Source of the DNA: Marinomonas phaeophyticola
Lineage (GTDB): Bacteria; Pseudomonadota; Gammaproteobacteria; Pseudomonadales; Marinomonadaceae
Length of the DNA: 64,000 bases
Direction: 5' to 3'
NCBI RefSeq assembly: GCF_026966905.1
Contig: NZ_JAPUBN010000013.1
Span: 248,001 to 312,000, forward strand
The position numbers were made by a program, and so were the translations under genes. Every line of letters begins with the position of its first letter. Position 1 is the first letter of the stretch. The notes beneath the pieces were generated by a model, which saw only the letters and a list, made by a program, of their open reading frames with translations, was not told the DNA's origin and searched no databases. Below, in pieces: positions 49,013 to 60,030 of this stretch.

Positions 49013-49900
49013 TTAGTAAAAACTGGCAAAAGCAACAATAGCAACGCTGGTTAGAATGAAACCACCCCCTATCCATTCCCGAGTACTTATTGTTTCGGAA
49101 AAACGGTATTTTGAATAGTATAGGGTCCCAATGACTTCAATTTGCCCAAGCGTTTTAACAAGGGCAGGATTCGCTAATGAGAATGCGGTGAACCAACCAA
49201 TGGACCCAATGGCACTGAAAAACCCCACTTTATTACTTAATTGAATGTTTTTAGTGAATGGACTAAAAACGCTTTTTTCTAAATAAGACTGAACTGACCA
49301 CAATAAGAGAGACTGAATGCTTAGAACGAGTATTAACGTTAATGCGGCTCTGGTGGCTAAATTGCCTTCTAATTCGTGACTAGCATAGGTGACTGCAAGT
49401 GATGTAATAGCAAAACAAAAACCACTAGATAAACCGAATAATGGACCTGTTTGGAAAAAACTCGAGATCGCGATTTTGGTTTTTACACTTAAAATAATGA
49501 TGCCTACCACTCCTAAAAAGACGCCAATCCAAGCGATAGTTGATAGTGCAGAAGCAAAGAGCAATAGGCCTAATAATGCCGTCATGATAGCCTCTGTTTT
49601 TGCGAATAAGGTTCCACTTGCAAAACTTTCTGTTTTAAATAAATTAAGCATTAAATAGGTTGCCGCTACTTGAGCAATGGCTCCAATAAAAGCCGCTAAG
49701 TAAAAATACATGGACGGTGCGGATTGAATTGGCCCTAAAAATAACCAGCAAAAAACGCCATAAATAACAACGAATGGCAGTCCAAAGAGAGAGCGAGCTA
49801 GCGTGGCGTGTAAAGTACCAAATTCTTTAGATAGAGAATTTTGATAAGCGGTTCTCATCGATTGGAACCAAGCGGCGATTAAAGTTGAGAAAATCCACAT
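49013..49900 (-). CDS. EamA/DMT-family transporter
   Basis: 295 residues with about ten membrane helices in two repeats, the drug/metabolite transporter architecture. Charged positions FKTESFASGTLFAKTEAIMTALLG and, in the second half, LGQIEVIGTLYYSKYRFSE are the paired EamA motifs. Substrate not predictable. Confidence 0.85.
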   Translation of the reverse strand: MWIFSTLIAAWFQSMRTAYQNSLSKEFGTLHATLARSLFGLPFVVIYGVFCWLFLGPIQSAPSMYFYLAAFIGAIAQVAATYLMLNLFKTESFASGTLFAKTEAIMTALLGLLLFASALSTIAWIGVFLGVVGIIILSVKTKIAISSFFQTGPLFGLSSGFCFAITSLAVTYASHELEGNLATRAALTLILVLSIQSLLLWSVQSYLEKSVFSPFTKNIQLSNKVGFFSAIGSIGWFTAFSLANPALVKTLGQIEVIGTLYYSKYRFSETISTREWIGGGFILTSVAIVAFASFY

Positions 49901-50087
49901 AGGAGAGCCTTTTAATTAGAGTGCTGAGATCGGATAAGGTTTATTATTATGCAAGCATGGTGTCTTACGATTGAAAAGTAAAAGGAATAATAATTATGTT
50001 TTGGATTACCATTTGGAATCTGAAATAAATGATAGAGGCTATTTTAGAGTGTTATTTATACAGCTTAATCTTGCGGTGGAGTGATTG

Positions 50088-50750
50088 ATGAAGAACGTGT
50101 TGGTTTGGGATTGGCCTATTAGAATGTTGCATTGGCTAATGGTTGTTCTGTTTTCCGCCTTAATAGTGACAGGTAAGTCAGAGGAGGATTATTTAGAACT
50201 TCATATAAATCTTGGCTATGCGCTTTCAGGCGTGTTGGTCGCTCGCATTCTTTATGGCTTTTTAGGCTCATACCATGGAAAGTTTTATCATGCGTTTTTC
50301 CGTCTAAAAGAGGTTTTTAAATACAGTCACCGTCTTTTAAACAGAACGGCGAATCCAGAGCTCGGCCATAATCCATTAGGATGGTTGATGGTCATTATGA
50401 TGATTGGGTTACTTACTTTTCAAATTGTAAGTGGTCTATTTTCAACAGATGATATTTTTTGGTATGGCCCATTTTATGATTATGCAACAGATGAGTGGAT
50501 TTCACTTTTTTCTTATTTTCATCAGATACTACCCAATGCATTAATTGCCTTATCTGTATTGCATATTGGAGCCGTATTGATGCATGAAATTTGTTTTAAA
50601 GAAAGGTTGATACGGGCAATGGTTTTTGGAAAAAAGCAAGTGCGAACAGATACACTAGGGCCTGTAATCAGCACGCCAAGATGGGGTATTACCATAAGTT
50701 TAATCGTAAGCTTATGTTGGTTAACCTGGTTGTTTACTTTACCAAATTAA
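50088..50750 (+). CDS. Cytochrome b561-type membrane protein
   Basis: 220 residues with four to five helices. VWDWPIRMLHWLMV, LHINLGYALSGVLVARILYGFLG and the later HIGAVLMHEICF provide the haem-ligating histidines of the Ni,Fe-hydrogenase-type cytochrome b family. Start at ATG 50088 (GGTGGAG upstream); a TTG codon just before is less likely. No partner dehydrogenase or cytochrome c is adjacent. Confidence 0.88.
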   Translation: MKNVLVWDWPIRMLHWLMVVLFSALIVTGKSEEDYLELHINLGYALSGVLVARILYGFLGSYHGKFYHAFFRLKEVFKYSHRLLNRTANPELGHNPLGWLMVIMMIGLLTFQIVSGLFSTDDIFWYGPFYDYATDEWISLFSYFHQILPNALIALSVLHIGAVLMHEICFKERLIRAMVFGKKQVRTDTLGPVISTPRWGITISLIVSLCWLTWLFTLPN

Positions 50751-50784
50751 CCAGCAATACAAGATATTCAAGGGGGAATTGGGC

Positions 50785-51207
50785 TTATGCCGCTTCATCA
50801 CTATCGTTTAGTTCAATGATCTCTTCATCGAGATCATTGCTCATGTCGATCATGTCCTCCGTATCAATCATGGCTTCTTCATCTGTTTCGATAACAATGT
50901 CTTTTAACGTTTTTACTTCTTCGTATTGATTAGTTTTTTGTTTTATTTCTTCTTTATTACTTTTTTTGGCCGCTGGCTTTCTTTTTGTACCTAGTGCCAC
51001 TAAAAGGTTATCTTTGTTCTGAGCTAGATGCATGGACAATTTATCTAACAATTCAACGTTATCAATTAATTTACTTTCTTCTAATAGCTGATAGAGTTCG
51101 TCAGACATATCGAGCAGTTTGTCATAAGCGTCTGCTTCTGCTTTTGAAGAAAAAGTCATTTTTTCTACCCCATTGCGTTCAACAACATATTTTGTAATGA
51201 CAGGCAT
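50785..51207 (-). CDS. yebG: YebG family SOS-induced protein
   Basis: 140 residues. The first 60 match YebG: ITKYVVERNGVEKMTFSSKAEADAYDKLLDMSDEL. The C-terminal half is a lysine-rich linker followed by a very acidic tail (about 105-140) longer than in E. coli. A perfect LexA box lies 23 bases upstream of the ATG, as in E. coli, where yebG is a damage-inducible gene of unknown function. Confidence 0.9.
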   Translation of the reverse strand: MPVITKYVVERNGVEKMTFSSKAEADAYDKLLDMSDELYQLLEESKLIDNVELLDKLSMHLAQNKDNLLVALGTKRKPAAKKSNKEEIKQKTNQYEEVKTLKDIVIETDEEAMIDTEDMIDMSNDLDEEIIELNDSDEAA

Positions 51208-51229
51208 GATTCACCTCCTATAAATTATA

Positions 51230-51245
51230 CTGTACAAATATACAG
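51230..51245. promoter_or_regulatory. LexA (SOS) box upstream of yebG
   Basis: CTGTACAAATATACAG fits the gammaproteobacterial consensus CTGT-N8-ACAG with both half-sites intact and an AT-rich centre. It lies between yebG (minus) and the mscS-like gene (plus). Confidence 0.92.
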
Positions 51246-51351
51246 TTGTTTTTTGATTCTTGTCTAGTTTTTTATAAAACTTTTCTGATTTGAATTGTTG
51301 ATTCGGTTAATGGTTGCTAAAGTTGCGCCGTTGAAAATAGGAAAATTTAGT

Positions 51352-52221
51352 ATGAGTTTTGATTTTAATCAGATCGATTTCACTTTTTTAAAAGAGCATT
51401 CACAAGTTGTCTTAACCATTATTTGGATTCTTGTTTCATTGGTTATTCGTTCATCTGTTAAGAGGGCGATACGAGACACAAAAAAACTTGAGCATGATTC
51501 TAAACGCCAAAAAATAAACACAATAGATAATATTTTTAACATGGTGTTATTTGTTGGTGTGGTATTTATTTGGCTCTCAGAATTACAAAATTTAGCCCTT
51601 TCTATTGCGGCTTTTATGGTTGCGCTTGTTATTGCAACAAAAGAGTTTATTCAATGTATTGTGGGGGCTTTTTACAAGGCAAGTACTCGCCCGTTTCGAG
51701 TAGGAGATTGGGTGAAAATAGGTCATTTCGAAGGAGAAGTGACAGACAGTGATTGGTTAACAACCACCTTGTTTGAAGTGGATATGTCTGGCGGAAGTTA
51801 TCAATATACCGGCCGTACCTCGGTTATACCGAATGGTTTGTTAATGACTCACACTGTACAAAATTTAAATTATACACGACGCTATGTTACTCATGTTTTT
51901 TCAATTACTCGTCAAACCGATGAGGTCAACTTGTTTAAAGCAAAAGATCAAATATTGAAACGTATCAAGGAGTACAGTGAACACTTCAAAGAGGTGGCTA
52001 TTCGTTATAACAGTTTAATTGAAAAACGGTTGGATATTAAAATTTCTGGACCGGAGCCAAGTGTGCGTATTACGACGACACCAGAAGGGTATAATGTGTT
52101 TACTGTCTCGTTATTTTGCCCTACTGAAGAAGCATTGGAAATAGAGCAAAAAGTAACAGAAGACTTTATGGGGTTTTGGTTTGAAGAAGCGCGTAAACAG
52201 CGTTTAATAACTGTTCAGTAG
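51352..52221 (+). CDS. MscS-family mechanosensitive channel
   Basis: 289 residues from ATG 51352 (ATAGGAAAA upstream; an earlier TTG would add 19 residues). Two to three N-terminal helices, then the beta-domain pattern RPFRVGDWVKIGHFEGEVTDSDWLTTTLFE and VIPNGLLMTHTVQNL characteristic of MscS proteins. The pore helix is less glycine-alanine patterned than E. coli MscS, so gating may differ. Confidence 0.88.
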   Translation: MSFDFNQIDFTFLKEHSQVVLTIIWILVSLVIRSSVKRAIRDTKKLEHDSKRQKINTIDNIFNMVLFVGVVFIWLSELQNLALSIAAFMVALVIATKEFIQCIVGAFYKASTRPFRVGDWVKIGHFEGEVTDSDWLTTTLFEVDMSGGSYQYTGRTSVIPNGLLMTHTVQNLNYTRRYVTHVFSITRQTDEVNLFKAKDQILKRIKEYSEHFKEVAIRYNSLIEKRLDIKISGPEPSVRITTTPEGYNVFTVSLFCPTEEALEIEQKVTEDFMGFWFEEARKQRLITVQ

Positions 52222-52249
52222 TATTGAATGGTTCATTTGAGAGATGTAT

Positions 52250-52828
52250 ATGAAAAAAATCTACTGTTCATTAATGATAATATTAAGTGTTCTTTTAAGT
52301 GGTTGTAACAGTTATAGACTCAGTGAAGCTAAGCTGAACGAAGAAATTGTTCAACGTATTAAAGACGAGCCAAAACAAAGTATTATTGTATCGATGGGAG
52401 AACAAACAGTTACTCTGGATATGGTTGTTATTGGTGCTGTTGTGGACTTAATGGCAAAAGAAGGCGGCGTTGCGCAGATTAGACTGTCTACAGATATGAC
52501 AGGGACTTTGAATATGTTCGGTAAAGACATTTCTGTACAAACAGATCTTATGCCTTATATTCAAGCGGGAGTTCGAATTGAAGAGGGGAAGATTTATCTG
52601 GTTAATCCTAAGGTTTTGGAAATTACCGTGAATGGCTCAAGCTTTAACGATCAATTATTAAGGTCCGCTTTAGGTCCATTACATGATGATTTCGAAGTGG
52701 CTCTGTCTGGTTACTTTTCTGAAAACCCTGTTTATATTATGAATCATTCCGCACTGGAAGAGTCTGCGGCTTTAGTGGTTAAGAAAATTACCATTAATGA
52801 AGATGAAATTGTGATGTCTATGTTCTGA
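52250..52828 (+). CDS. DUF1439-like lipoprotein
   Basis: 192 residues from the ATG at 52250 (GAGAG six bases upstream; an ATG six bases earlier is possible). Lipobox LLSGC after a hydrophobic signal. The body (LSEAKLNEEIVQRIKDEP, then alternating strands) resembles YceB/DUF1439 outer-membrane-anchored lipoproteins. Function unknown. It follows mscS by 28 bases and may share its transcript. Confidence 0.8.
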   Translation: MKKIYCSLMIILSVLLSGCNSYRLSEAKLNEEIVQRIKDEPKQSIIVSMGEQTVTLDMVVIGAVVDLMAKEGGVAQIRLSTDMTGTLNMFGKDISVQTDLMPYIQAGVRIEEGKIYLVNPKVLEITVNGSSFNDQLLRSALGPLHDDFEVALSGYFSENPVYIMNHSALEESAALVVKKITINEDEIVMSMF

Positions 52829-52860
52829 TGTTGTGTCTGTAATACGATAATTTGATTTAT

Positions 52861-52898
52861 AAAAATGCAGAAACTTGAGCTCAGGTTTCTGCATTTTT
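52861..52898. terminator. Bidirectional rho-independent terminator
   Basis: AAAAATGCAGAAAC and GTTTCTGCATTTTT pair, and the inner TTGAG/CTCAG extends the stem. The A and T runs allow use from both sides. Confidence 0.9.
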
Positions 52899-53031
52899 CG
52901 TTATCAAGCCTATTACCTAGTGTGAATCGATTTGAATTGATCAATAAGAGTAACAGGTTGTTTTAATATAAGGGATCATTTTATCGTGACATGGTTCACT
53001 AAAAGGTCGCCGATAATAAAATGTGAATGTA

Positions 53032-54333
53032 TTAAAGTAGGTTTGCTACAGATTTAGACACATCTTCAGCGCCTTTTCGAATTTCGTCAATGATTCCATA
53101 AGCTTCATTGACGAGCTCCGTACTCTGATCAGATTGATACTTTACCTGCACCATGCTTTCTTTTGCTTCTCTGGTTAGAGCACTGTTTTGTTTAACCATA
53201 TTTTCAATCTCAACAGTTGAAGAGCTGGTTCTAGCTGCTAAAGACCTTACTTCATCGGCCACTACCGCAAAGCCTCGACCTTGCTCTCCTGCACGAGCAG
53301 CCTCGATTGCGGCATTTAATGCGAGTAAATTTGTTTGATCTGCAATGCTGCTTATGGTGGTGACGATTTTAGAAATCTCATCAGATTGTTCATTAAGTCT
53401 ATCAATTAATACTGACGCATTTTCTATGTCTGTAGAGATCTTTTCAGAAATGGCGACTGTTTTCTGTAATACATCCGAGCCTTTTTCTGAAACCTGTGCG
53501 GTTTCAACAGAGGTTGAATGTGCCACTTCGGTAACACGTTGAGATGCTAGCTGCTTTTCTACTCGTTCTGTTACATCACTGGCAAACTTTATGATTTTAA
53601 TAACTTCGTTTTTGTTATTAAAAATAGGGTTGTAAGTGGCTTCTAGCCAGAGTGTTTGTCCATTTTTGTTTTTTCGCTTAAATTGCCCCGCCCTAAAGGC
53701 TCCTGCTTCTAGGTCCTTCCAAAAGTCAGGATTTTCATCATAAAAATCTTGATCACAGAATAATTTGTGATGCTTGCCAACTATTTCATGCAAAGAGTAG
53801 CCAACAGTCGAAGTGAAGTTTTGGTTTGCGTGGATAATGTTACCTTTTGGGGTAAACTCGATCACAGCTAACGATCGATCAAGGGCTTCAAAAATGTACT
53901 CTTGGTTGTCAAGTTCCATTTTTGACTTTGTTACATCGCTGGCTATTTTGAAGATTCGAGTGATTTTTCCTGATTCTTTAATCGGAAAATAAGTCGCTTC
54001 AAGCCATAAAACGTCTCCTGCTTTATTATATCTTTTAAAGGTACCACTGATTTTTTTACCTTGATTTAAATCATCCCAAAATGTTTGGTACTCTTTTGTT
54101 TGTGTGTAATTACCACTGCAAAACATTTTATGATGTTGGCCTGTCACTTCTGCATGCGTATAGCCTGTTGTAGCTAAAAAAGAGGGGCTAGCTTCAATAA
54201 TGGTGCCGTCAGGTAAGAAGGATATGGTTGGCATATTGGCTTGTAATGCTTCAATGAATGCTTCGTTTTCTGTCGCTATATTTGAAGTATTAATGACGTG
54301 TTCTTTCGTTATTTTTTGTTTAGTGAAAAACAT
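53032..54333 (-). CDS. BdlA-like soluble chemoreceptor (PAS-PAS-MCP)
   Basis: 433 residues, no membrane segment. Two PAS domains with PAC tails ([20 protein letters not shown] and [20 protein letters not shown]) precede an MCP signalling domain with the conserved tip [32 protein letters not shown]. This is the layout of Pseudomonas BdlA, a biofilm-dispersal protein that responds to c-di-GMP. Start ATG 54333 is chosen for GGAG six bases upstream; an ATG 45 bases earlier has no ribosome site. Confidence 0.9.
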   Translation of the reverse strand: MFFTKQKITKEHVINTSNIATENEAFIEALQANMPTISFLPDGTIIEASPSFLATTGYTHAEVTGQHHKMFCSGNYTQTKEYQTFWDDLNQGKKISGTFKRYNKAGDVLWLEATYFPIKESGKITRIFKIASDVTKSKMELDNQEYIFEALDRSLAVIEFTPKGNIIHANQNFTSTVGYSLHEIVGKHHKLFCDQDFYDENPDFWKDLEAGAFRAGQFKRKNKNGQTLWLEATYNPIFNNKNEVIKIIKFASDVTERVEKQLASQRVTEVAHSTSVETAQVSEKGSDVLQKTVAISEKISTDIENASVLIDRLNEQSDEISKIVTTISSIADQTNLLALNAAIEAARAGEQGRGFAVVADEVRSLAARTSSSTVEIENMVKQNSALTREAKESMVQVKYQSDQSTELVNEAYGIIDEIRKGAEDVSKSVANLL

Positions 54334-54565
54334 AGCGCTCTCCATTGATTTTAATAAATAAGGTGTTTTCAAATTCATTTTCGTAAAAAAAGAGAGGGTT
54401 GCATAAGTTTTTTATGTGTTTTTATGTAGTCTATGTCTTACAAAATATGCGTGGATTTGGGGAAAAATACTTAAAACAATGTATTATTAGCAAAAATGAC
54501 AGGACATTTTGTGACAAAAAAATCATAATACTTAAACAAAACATCCAGAATAAATAAGGTATTAA

Positions 54566-55045
54566 ATGTCTATTACTAAAAATAAAGTGGTTCAATTTCA
54601 TTATACGCTACGTAGCGGCGACGAATTAATTGAAACATCTGCTGGCAAAGATCCTGCCGCCTTTTTATGCGGCCATGGAAGTGTGATTCCAGGTCTTGAA
54701 AAAGCGATGGAAGGGAAAGACGCTGGTGATGAGTTTGATGTTGATGTCAAAGCGGCCGATGCTTACGGTGAGCGCTTTGATGACCGTCAACAACAAGTGC
54801 CGATAAAACATCTTCAAGGTGCTAAACGCTGGAAAGCAGGTATGGTCGCTGTAGTACAAACAGAAAAAGGACCACGTCAAGTAACGGTTGTTAAAGCTGG
54901 TTTAAAACACGCTACGGTTGATCTAAATCATCCGCTTTCTGGTAAAGATTTGAGCTTCTCTATTCAAATTGTTGATGTTCGTGATGCTACTGAAGAAGAG
55001 TTATCCCATGGGCACGCTCATGGTGTTGGTGGACATCATCATTAA
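54566..55045 (+). CDS. slyD: FKBP-type peptidyl-prolyl isomerase SlyD
   Basis: Cytoplasmic chaperone/isomerase with metal binding. 159 residues. VVQFHYTLRSGDELIETSAGKDPAAFLCGHGSVIPGLEKAMEG and DAYGERFDDRQQQVPI are diagnostic, as is the inserted flap domain. The tail is histidine-rich (HGHAHGVGGHHH) but shorter than in E. coli. Confidence 0.94.
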   Translation: MSITKNKVVQFHYTLRSGDELIETSAGKDPAAFLCGHGSVIPGLEKAMEGKDAGDEFDVDVKAADAYGERFDDRQQQVPIKHLQGAKRWKAGMVAVVQTEKGPRQVTVVKAGLKHATVDLNHPLSGKDLSFSIQIVDVRDATEEELSHGHAHGVGGHHH

Positions 55046-55065
55046 TTACTAGATGACATTAAATG

Positions 55066-55099
55066 AAAGGCTTTGTTTATTCGACAGAGTCTTTTGCTT
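55066..55099 (+). terminator. Terminator of slyD
   Basis: AAAGGCTTTGT (55066-55076) pairs with ACAGAGTCTTT (55084-55094) with two G-U pairs, followed by T-rich sequence. Confidence 0.65.
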
Positions 55100-55158
55100 A
55101 TTTTTAGTGTGCAGATGGGGTGGATATTGATTAAATTTTCATATTAGAGGTATGTAGT

Positions 55159-55422
55159 ATGGTAGAGCATGACTTTAAAAAACAGCGGTTTCAATACGAG
55201 CAGAACGAGGCTCCGGCTGTTCTGAAATATAAGATTTTGATTGATCCAAAGAGTGGTCAACACACAGTCGATTTTTATAGCACGTTTGTACCAGAGTCTC
55301 TTCGTGGCAAAGGTATCGCCGAAAAACTGGTTAGAACTGGCTTAAAATGGGCAAATGAGCAAAATCACGAGATAACGGCAAGTTGCTGGTACGTAGAAAA
55401 ATTTCTTAGAAAAAAGAAATAA
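55159..55422 (+). CDS. GNAT-like N-acetyltransferase, short (YidJ/COG2388 type)
   Basis: 87 residues. The acetyl-CoA loop region FYSTFVPESLRGKGIAEKLVRTGLKWANEQNHEITASCWYVEKFL matches the small stand-alone GNAT family with a conserved Cys. Target unknown. Convergent with the next gene, 5 bases apart. Confidence 0.85.
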   Translation: MVEHDFKKQRFQYEQNEAPAVLKYKILIDPKSGQHTVDFYSTFVPESLRGKGIAEKLVRTGLKWANEQNHEITASCWYVEKFLRKKK

Positions 55423-55427
55423 TCCTA

Positions 55428-55688
55428 TTATTCAAAGGTAATTCTTTTTTTGACCTTGTTGCTAGGGTTAGATACTGGCTCTTTTAAGGGTTCAACTAGG
55501 CTTTCTAAACCGTTTACTTTAATCTCTAAAACAAGTTGCAGCCAATTCCCTAATCGGCCTTCTGGCCAACCCTTATGTTGAAACCAAATTAAATAAGGCT
55601 CAGGTAAGTCTATCAATAAAGTGCCTTGGTATTTACCAAATGGCATCGGTTGACGGGCAATCTGAATAAGGTCTTCTTGTTGAAACAT
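55428..55688 (-). CDS. DUF3820 family protein
   Basis: 86 residues. The motif MPFGKYQGTLLIDLPEPYLIWFQHKGWPEGRLGNWLQL is the DUF3820 signature (a family sometimes labelled quorum-sensing-regulated virulence factor). No further function is visible. Confidence 0.85.
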   Translation of the reverse strand: MFQQEDLIQIARQPMPFGKYQGTLLIDLPEPYLIWFQHKGWPEGRLGNWLQLVLEIKVNGLESLVEPLKEPVSNPSNKVKKRITFE

Positions 55689-55781
55689 CGTCTACTCTTT
55701 TCAATACTTTAATGAAACATGGGTATTTAACCATAATTTAAGTAAATTCCCTATGCGCTCTTTTTCAGATGGGGGTGTGTT

Positions 55782-56681
55782 CTATATATTTTTTATTGAT
55801 GGCAAGTAACATTTTTGAAAACACCGAATTAAAAAATCACATATTGCATTGAGCTTCGGGGATGAATGGCGAACCTTCGGGTAGACTAGCCACACTCCAC
55901 TGTAAGGGTATTGGTATTGTGGTAATAGTTCGATCAGCTGACCATTTGCTAACCCTTCTTCGACATAATAATCTGGGAGTTGAGCGATTCCCATACCCTT
56001 AAGAGTCGCATCAAGCAGAGCAGGGCCTGAATTACTACGCCAACGGCTGTTAATTTTAATTTCTTTCCTTTGTCCGTCTTGCTGAAATAACCAATGGTTT
56101 TTAGAACCAATTAAGCAATGGTGCTTGTTTAATTCAGATAACGTATGGGGCATGCCATATTGATCGATATAACGGCGAGAAGCACATAAGTATTCTTGTC
56201 TATCACATAAACGACGAGATAAATGGCTGGAATCTTTTAGTGACCCCATTCTGATGGCAAGGTCATATCCTTCTTCAATTAAATCCACTTCTCGATTGGT
56301 TAGATGAAAGTCGAGTTCTATTTTTGGGTTCTCAAGAAGGAAATCGTTCATTAATGGAGAAATAAAACGTTCTCCAAAGGTAGTGGCACAGGTCATTTTA
56401 AAAGAACCAATAGGGGCTTTATTAAGACTAGAGACAATTTCTTCAGCATTGTTTAGAGCCTCAGGGAGGCTTCGGCAATGCTGGTAGTACACTTCTCCTG
56501 CTTCACTTAAGCGAATTCGTCTGGTGGTTCTAAATAAGAGAGTCGTACCGAAACTGGCTTCCAGTTGGGTAATTAAGCGACTTATATGGGATGGGGATAC
56601 ATTGAGTTGAACTGCAGCGGCAGAAAAACTGCCTTGACGCACGACTTCGATAAAGGCTTCCATCGCTTCCCAATTTTTCAT
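55782..56681 (-). CDS. LysR-family transcriptional regulator
   Basis: 299 residues. N-terminal winged helix AFIEVVRQGSFSAAAVQLNVSPSHISRLITQLEASFGTTLLFRTTRRIRLSEAG; C-terminal effector domain begins PIGSFKMTCATTFGERFISPLM. It is divergent from adhC with 196 bases between, the usual position of the regulator of formaldehyde detoxification in proteobacteria. Confidence 0.93.
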   Translation of the reverse strand: MKNWEAMEAFIEVVRQGSFSAAAVQLNVSPSHISRLITQLEASFGTTLLFRTTRRIRLSEAGEVYYQHCRSLPEALNNAEEIVSSLNKAPIGSFKMTCATTFGERFISPLMNDFLLENPKIELDFHLTNREVDLIEEGYDLAIRMGSLKDSSHLSRRLCDRQEYLCASRRYIDQYGMPHTLSELNKHHCLIGSKNHWLFQQDGQRKEIKINSRWRSNSGPALLDATLKGMGIAQLPDYYVEEGLANGQLIELLPQYQYPYSGVWLVYPKVRHSSPKLNAICDFLIRCFQKCYLPSIKNI

Positions 56682-56847
56682 AATAAGATGTCTCAGTTAG
56701 AGTGAAAAAGCATAAGATTGGTTTTAATGAAAAGATAATAAAAAAGATTGTTGCTGTATGGCAATAATAATTTTCCAAAAAAGCCATTATCGTTGCCATC
56801 ATTAGAAGATAAACTGATGACACAGATTTAGTTTTAGTACTCATTAA

Positions 56848-57993
<1,146 letters not shown>

Positions 57994-58079
57994 CAATACT
58001 CGTGTTGAGCCGTCGCCTTTTATGAATTTACCCTCTTTTAGGCGATGGTTTGAGTAGATGCTATTAGAAGGAATTCTGT

Positions 58080-58919
58080 ATGTCTCAACTTGAACTACTT
58101 TCCAGTGTTAAAGCTCATGGTGGTTGGATAAAACGTTATCGTCATACCAGCCAATCTGTAAAAGGCGATATGGTTTTTGCTATTTATCTGCCACCGCAAG
58201 CGGAAACTCAATCCGTCCCTGTATTGTACTGGCTATCAGGTCTTACCTGTAATGATGAGAACTTCACTCAGAAAGCCGGTGCTCATCGAATGGCGGCTGA
58301 GCTGGGGTTAGCCATTGTTTGTCCTGATACAAGCCCAAGAGGCTCAGATTATCCAGGTGAGCATGAAAGTTATGACTTTGGTTCTGCTGCAGGCTTTTAT
58401 ATTAATGCCTGCGTCGAGCCTTATGCACAAACCTATAAAATGTATGATTATGTGGTTTCAGAGTTACCACAATTGATTGAAGCAAACTTTCCTGTAACGG
58501 ATAAAAAATCCATTTCTGGACATTCTATGGGTGGTCATGGAGCTTTGATTTGTGCGCTTAAGAACCCTGGGCAGTATCAATCTGTTTCGGCTTTCGCTCC
58601 TATTGTTAATCCAATTAATTGCCCTTGGGGTGAAAAAGCGTTTACTGGTTATCTAGGAGAAGATAAAGCGACTTGGAAGGAATGGGATGCAACTTCATTG
58701 ATCGAACATGCAAAAGAGCGTTTGCCCTTATTGATCGACCAAGGTGAAGCCGACGACTTTCTAGTTGAACAGCTCAAACCAGAAGCGTTAGAAGTCGCCT
58801 GTGAACAAGCGGGGCACCCATTGACGTTACGTCGCCAACCAGGGTATGACCACAGTTACTTTTTTATCTCCAGCTTTATTGATGATCACTTAGAGCATCA
58901 TGCTAAGGCGTTGCAATAA
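58080..58919 (+). CDS. fghA: S-formylglutathione hydrolase
   Basis: Releases formate and glutathione from the AdhC product. 279 residues. Esterase-D signature: PVLYWLSGLTCNDENFTQKAGAHRMAAELGLAIVCPDTSPRG, nucleophile in SGHSMGGHGALICALKNP, Asp in EADDFL and His in GYDHSYFFI. Located 86 bases after adhC on the same strand. Confidence 0.95.
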   Translation: MSQLELLSSVKAHGGWIKRYRHTSQSVKGDMVFAIYLPPQAETQSVPVLYWLSGLTCNDENFTQKAGAHRMAAELGLAIVCPDTSPRGSDYPGEHESYDFGSAAGFYINACVEPYAQTYKMYDYVVSELPQLIEANFPVTDKKSISGHSMGGHGALICALKNPGQYQSVSAFAPIVNPINCPWGEKAFTGYLGEDKATWKEWDATSLIEHAKERLPLLIDQGEADDFLVEQLKPEALEVACEQAGHPLTLRRQPGYDHSYFFISSFIDDHLEHHAKALQ

Positions 58920-58942
58920 ATGAGAGTTTTGATGTAGAAAAA

Positions 58943-58979
58943 GAAGCCTTTTCTTGAACGATAACAAAGAAAAGGCTTC
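58943..58979. terminator. Rho-independent terminator, convergent genes
   Basis: GAAGCCTTTTCTT and AAGAAAAGGCTTC form a 13-bp stem. On the minus strand it is followed by TTTTTC, so it mainly ends the hydrolase gene; it also lies after fghA. Confidence 0.85.
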
Positions 58980-58999
58980 AGAATGTCTATTGGATGTGT

Positions 59000-60004
59000 T
59001 TATTCCTGTGATTTTTCAAGTGTACTTAACCAGTTAAAAATAGAGGTTAAATAATGTTGGCGAGCCTTTATGGGAGATAGATAAAGATCATGGAACCCTT
59101 GCGGAATAGTTTCTATTCTTAAATCCGTATAAATAGATTGAGCGGTTATTTTCATGCTTTCCACATCAAGCGCGCCATCTCCTTGAGCCATGTCGTGACT
59201 GTTGGTCGCTTTATAAGTACTTTTTTGAGAGCAGCATAATAGGGTTGATAAAGTGATGGCTTGAGTGGTTAACTGCTTTTGATTTTGAATAATTTCATGT
59301 AACCATTTAAAGGACAAATAAAAGCCTCCAGAGGGTTTGAAATCTAAACGATATTCCCATTCTCCGCCAAATTTTTTATGCAATGTTTTTGCATACAATT
59401 TATCTTCATAAGTTTGTTTTTTATAAAATGGGAACAAGCCTGTCAGGATACGGACAAAAGATGTCATGACTTGCAGTTTTTCTGGAGGGAATGGCAAGCA
59501 AATAAAAGGGCTGTTTAAAATGAGCCCAGTGATTTTTAGGGATATCGCTTTGTCTTGGTCATGCCTTTGTCTTTCTTGTAGAAAACGTGACGCGATTAAC
59601 CCTCCTGTAGAATGAGCTAGAATAACCACTTCTAGAACGCCATCTTGCTGCATGACATCCAGGGCAATGTTGAGGTCATCAAAGTATTGCGCCAGAGAAT
59701 CACAATCATTCGGTGGACTGTAAGGTCGAATTGAACGGCCGTAACCTTGTAAATCTAAGGCATAAAAGCCATACCCATTATCCGTAATGTCTTTTGATAA
59801 ACCTGCTTGAAAGAAATAATCTGTGTAACCATGAAGATATAAAATGGCCTTGGAAAGCCTTGGTTTGCTTTGATCGTTTATTAGATGACAAACCACATGG
59901 CTTTTTGGACCTGGAAATTGAAATCCTCTAGAGCGAAACGCTCCCCCTAAGAAATCCTTAGTATCAGAAATCTGTTGCCATTGAAAAAGACGTGTTGATT
60001 TCAT
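59000..60004 (-). CDS. Alpha/beta hydrolase, lysophospholipase-like
   Basis: 334 residues, no signal peptide. Oxyanion-loop region LYLHGYTDYFFQAGLSKDITDNGYGFYALDLQGYGRS, nucleophile elbow ILAHSTGGLIASRF and a catalytic His likely in QGFHDLYLS. The DLQGYGRS type box resembles PldB-like enzymes. The substrate is unknown. Confidence 0.85.
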   Translation of the reverse strand: MKSTRLFQWQQISDTKDFLGGAFRSRGFQFPGPKSHVVCHLINDQSKPRLSKAILYLHGYTDYFFQAGLSKDITDNGYGFYALDLQGYGRSIRPYSPPNDCDSLAQYFDDLNIALDVMQQDGVLEVVILAHSTGGLIASRFLQERQRHDQDKAISLKITGLILNSPFICLPFPPEKLQVMTSFVRILTGLFPFYKKQTYEDKLYAKTLHKKFGGEWEYRLDFKPSGGFYLSFKWLHEIIQNQKQLTTQAITLSTLLCCSQKSTYKATNSHDMAQGDGALDVESMKITAQSIYTDLRIETIPQGFHDLYLSPIKARQHYLTSIFNWLSTLEKSQE

Positions 60005-60030
60005 AAAGAATCCTTAGGGAGGAGAGTAGC

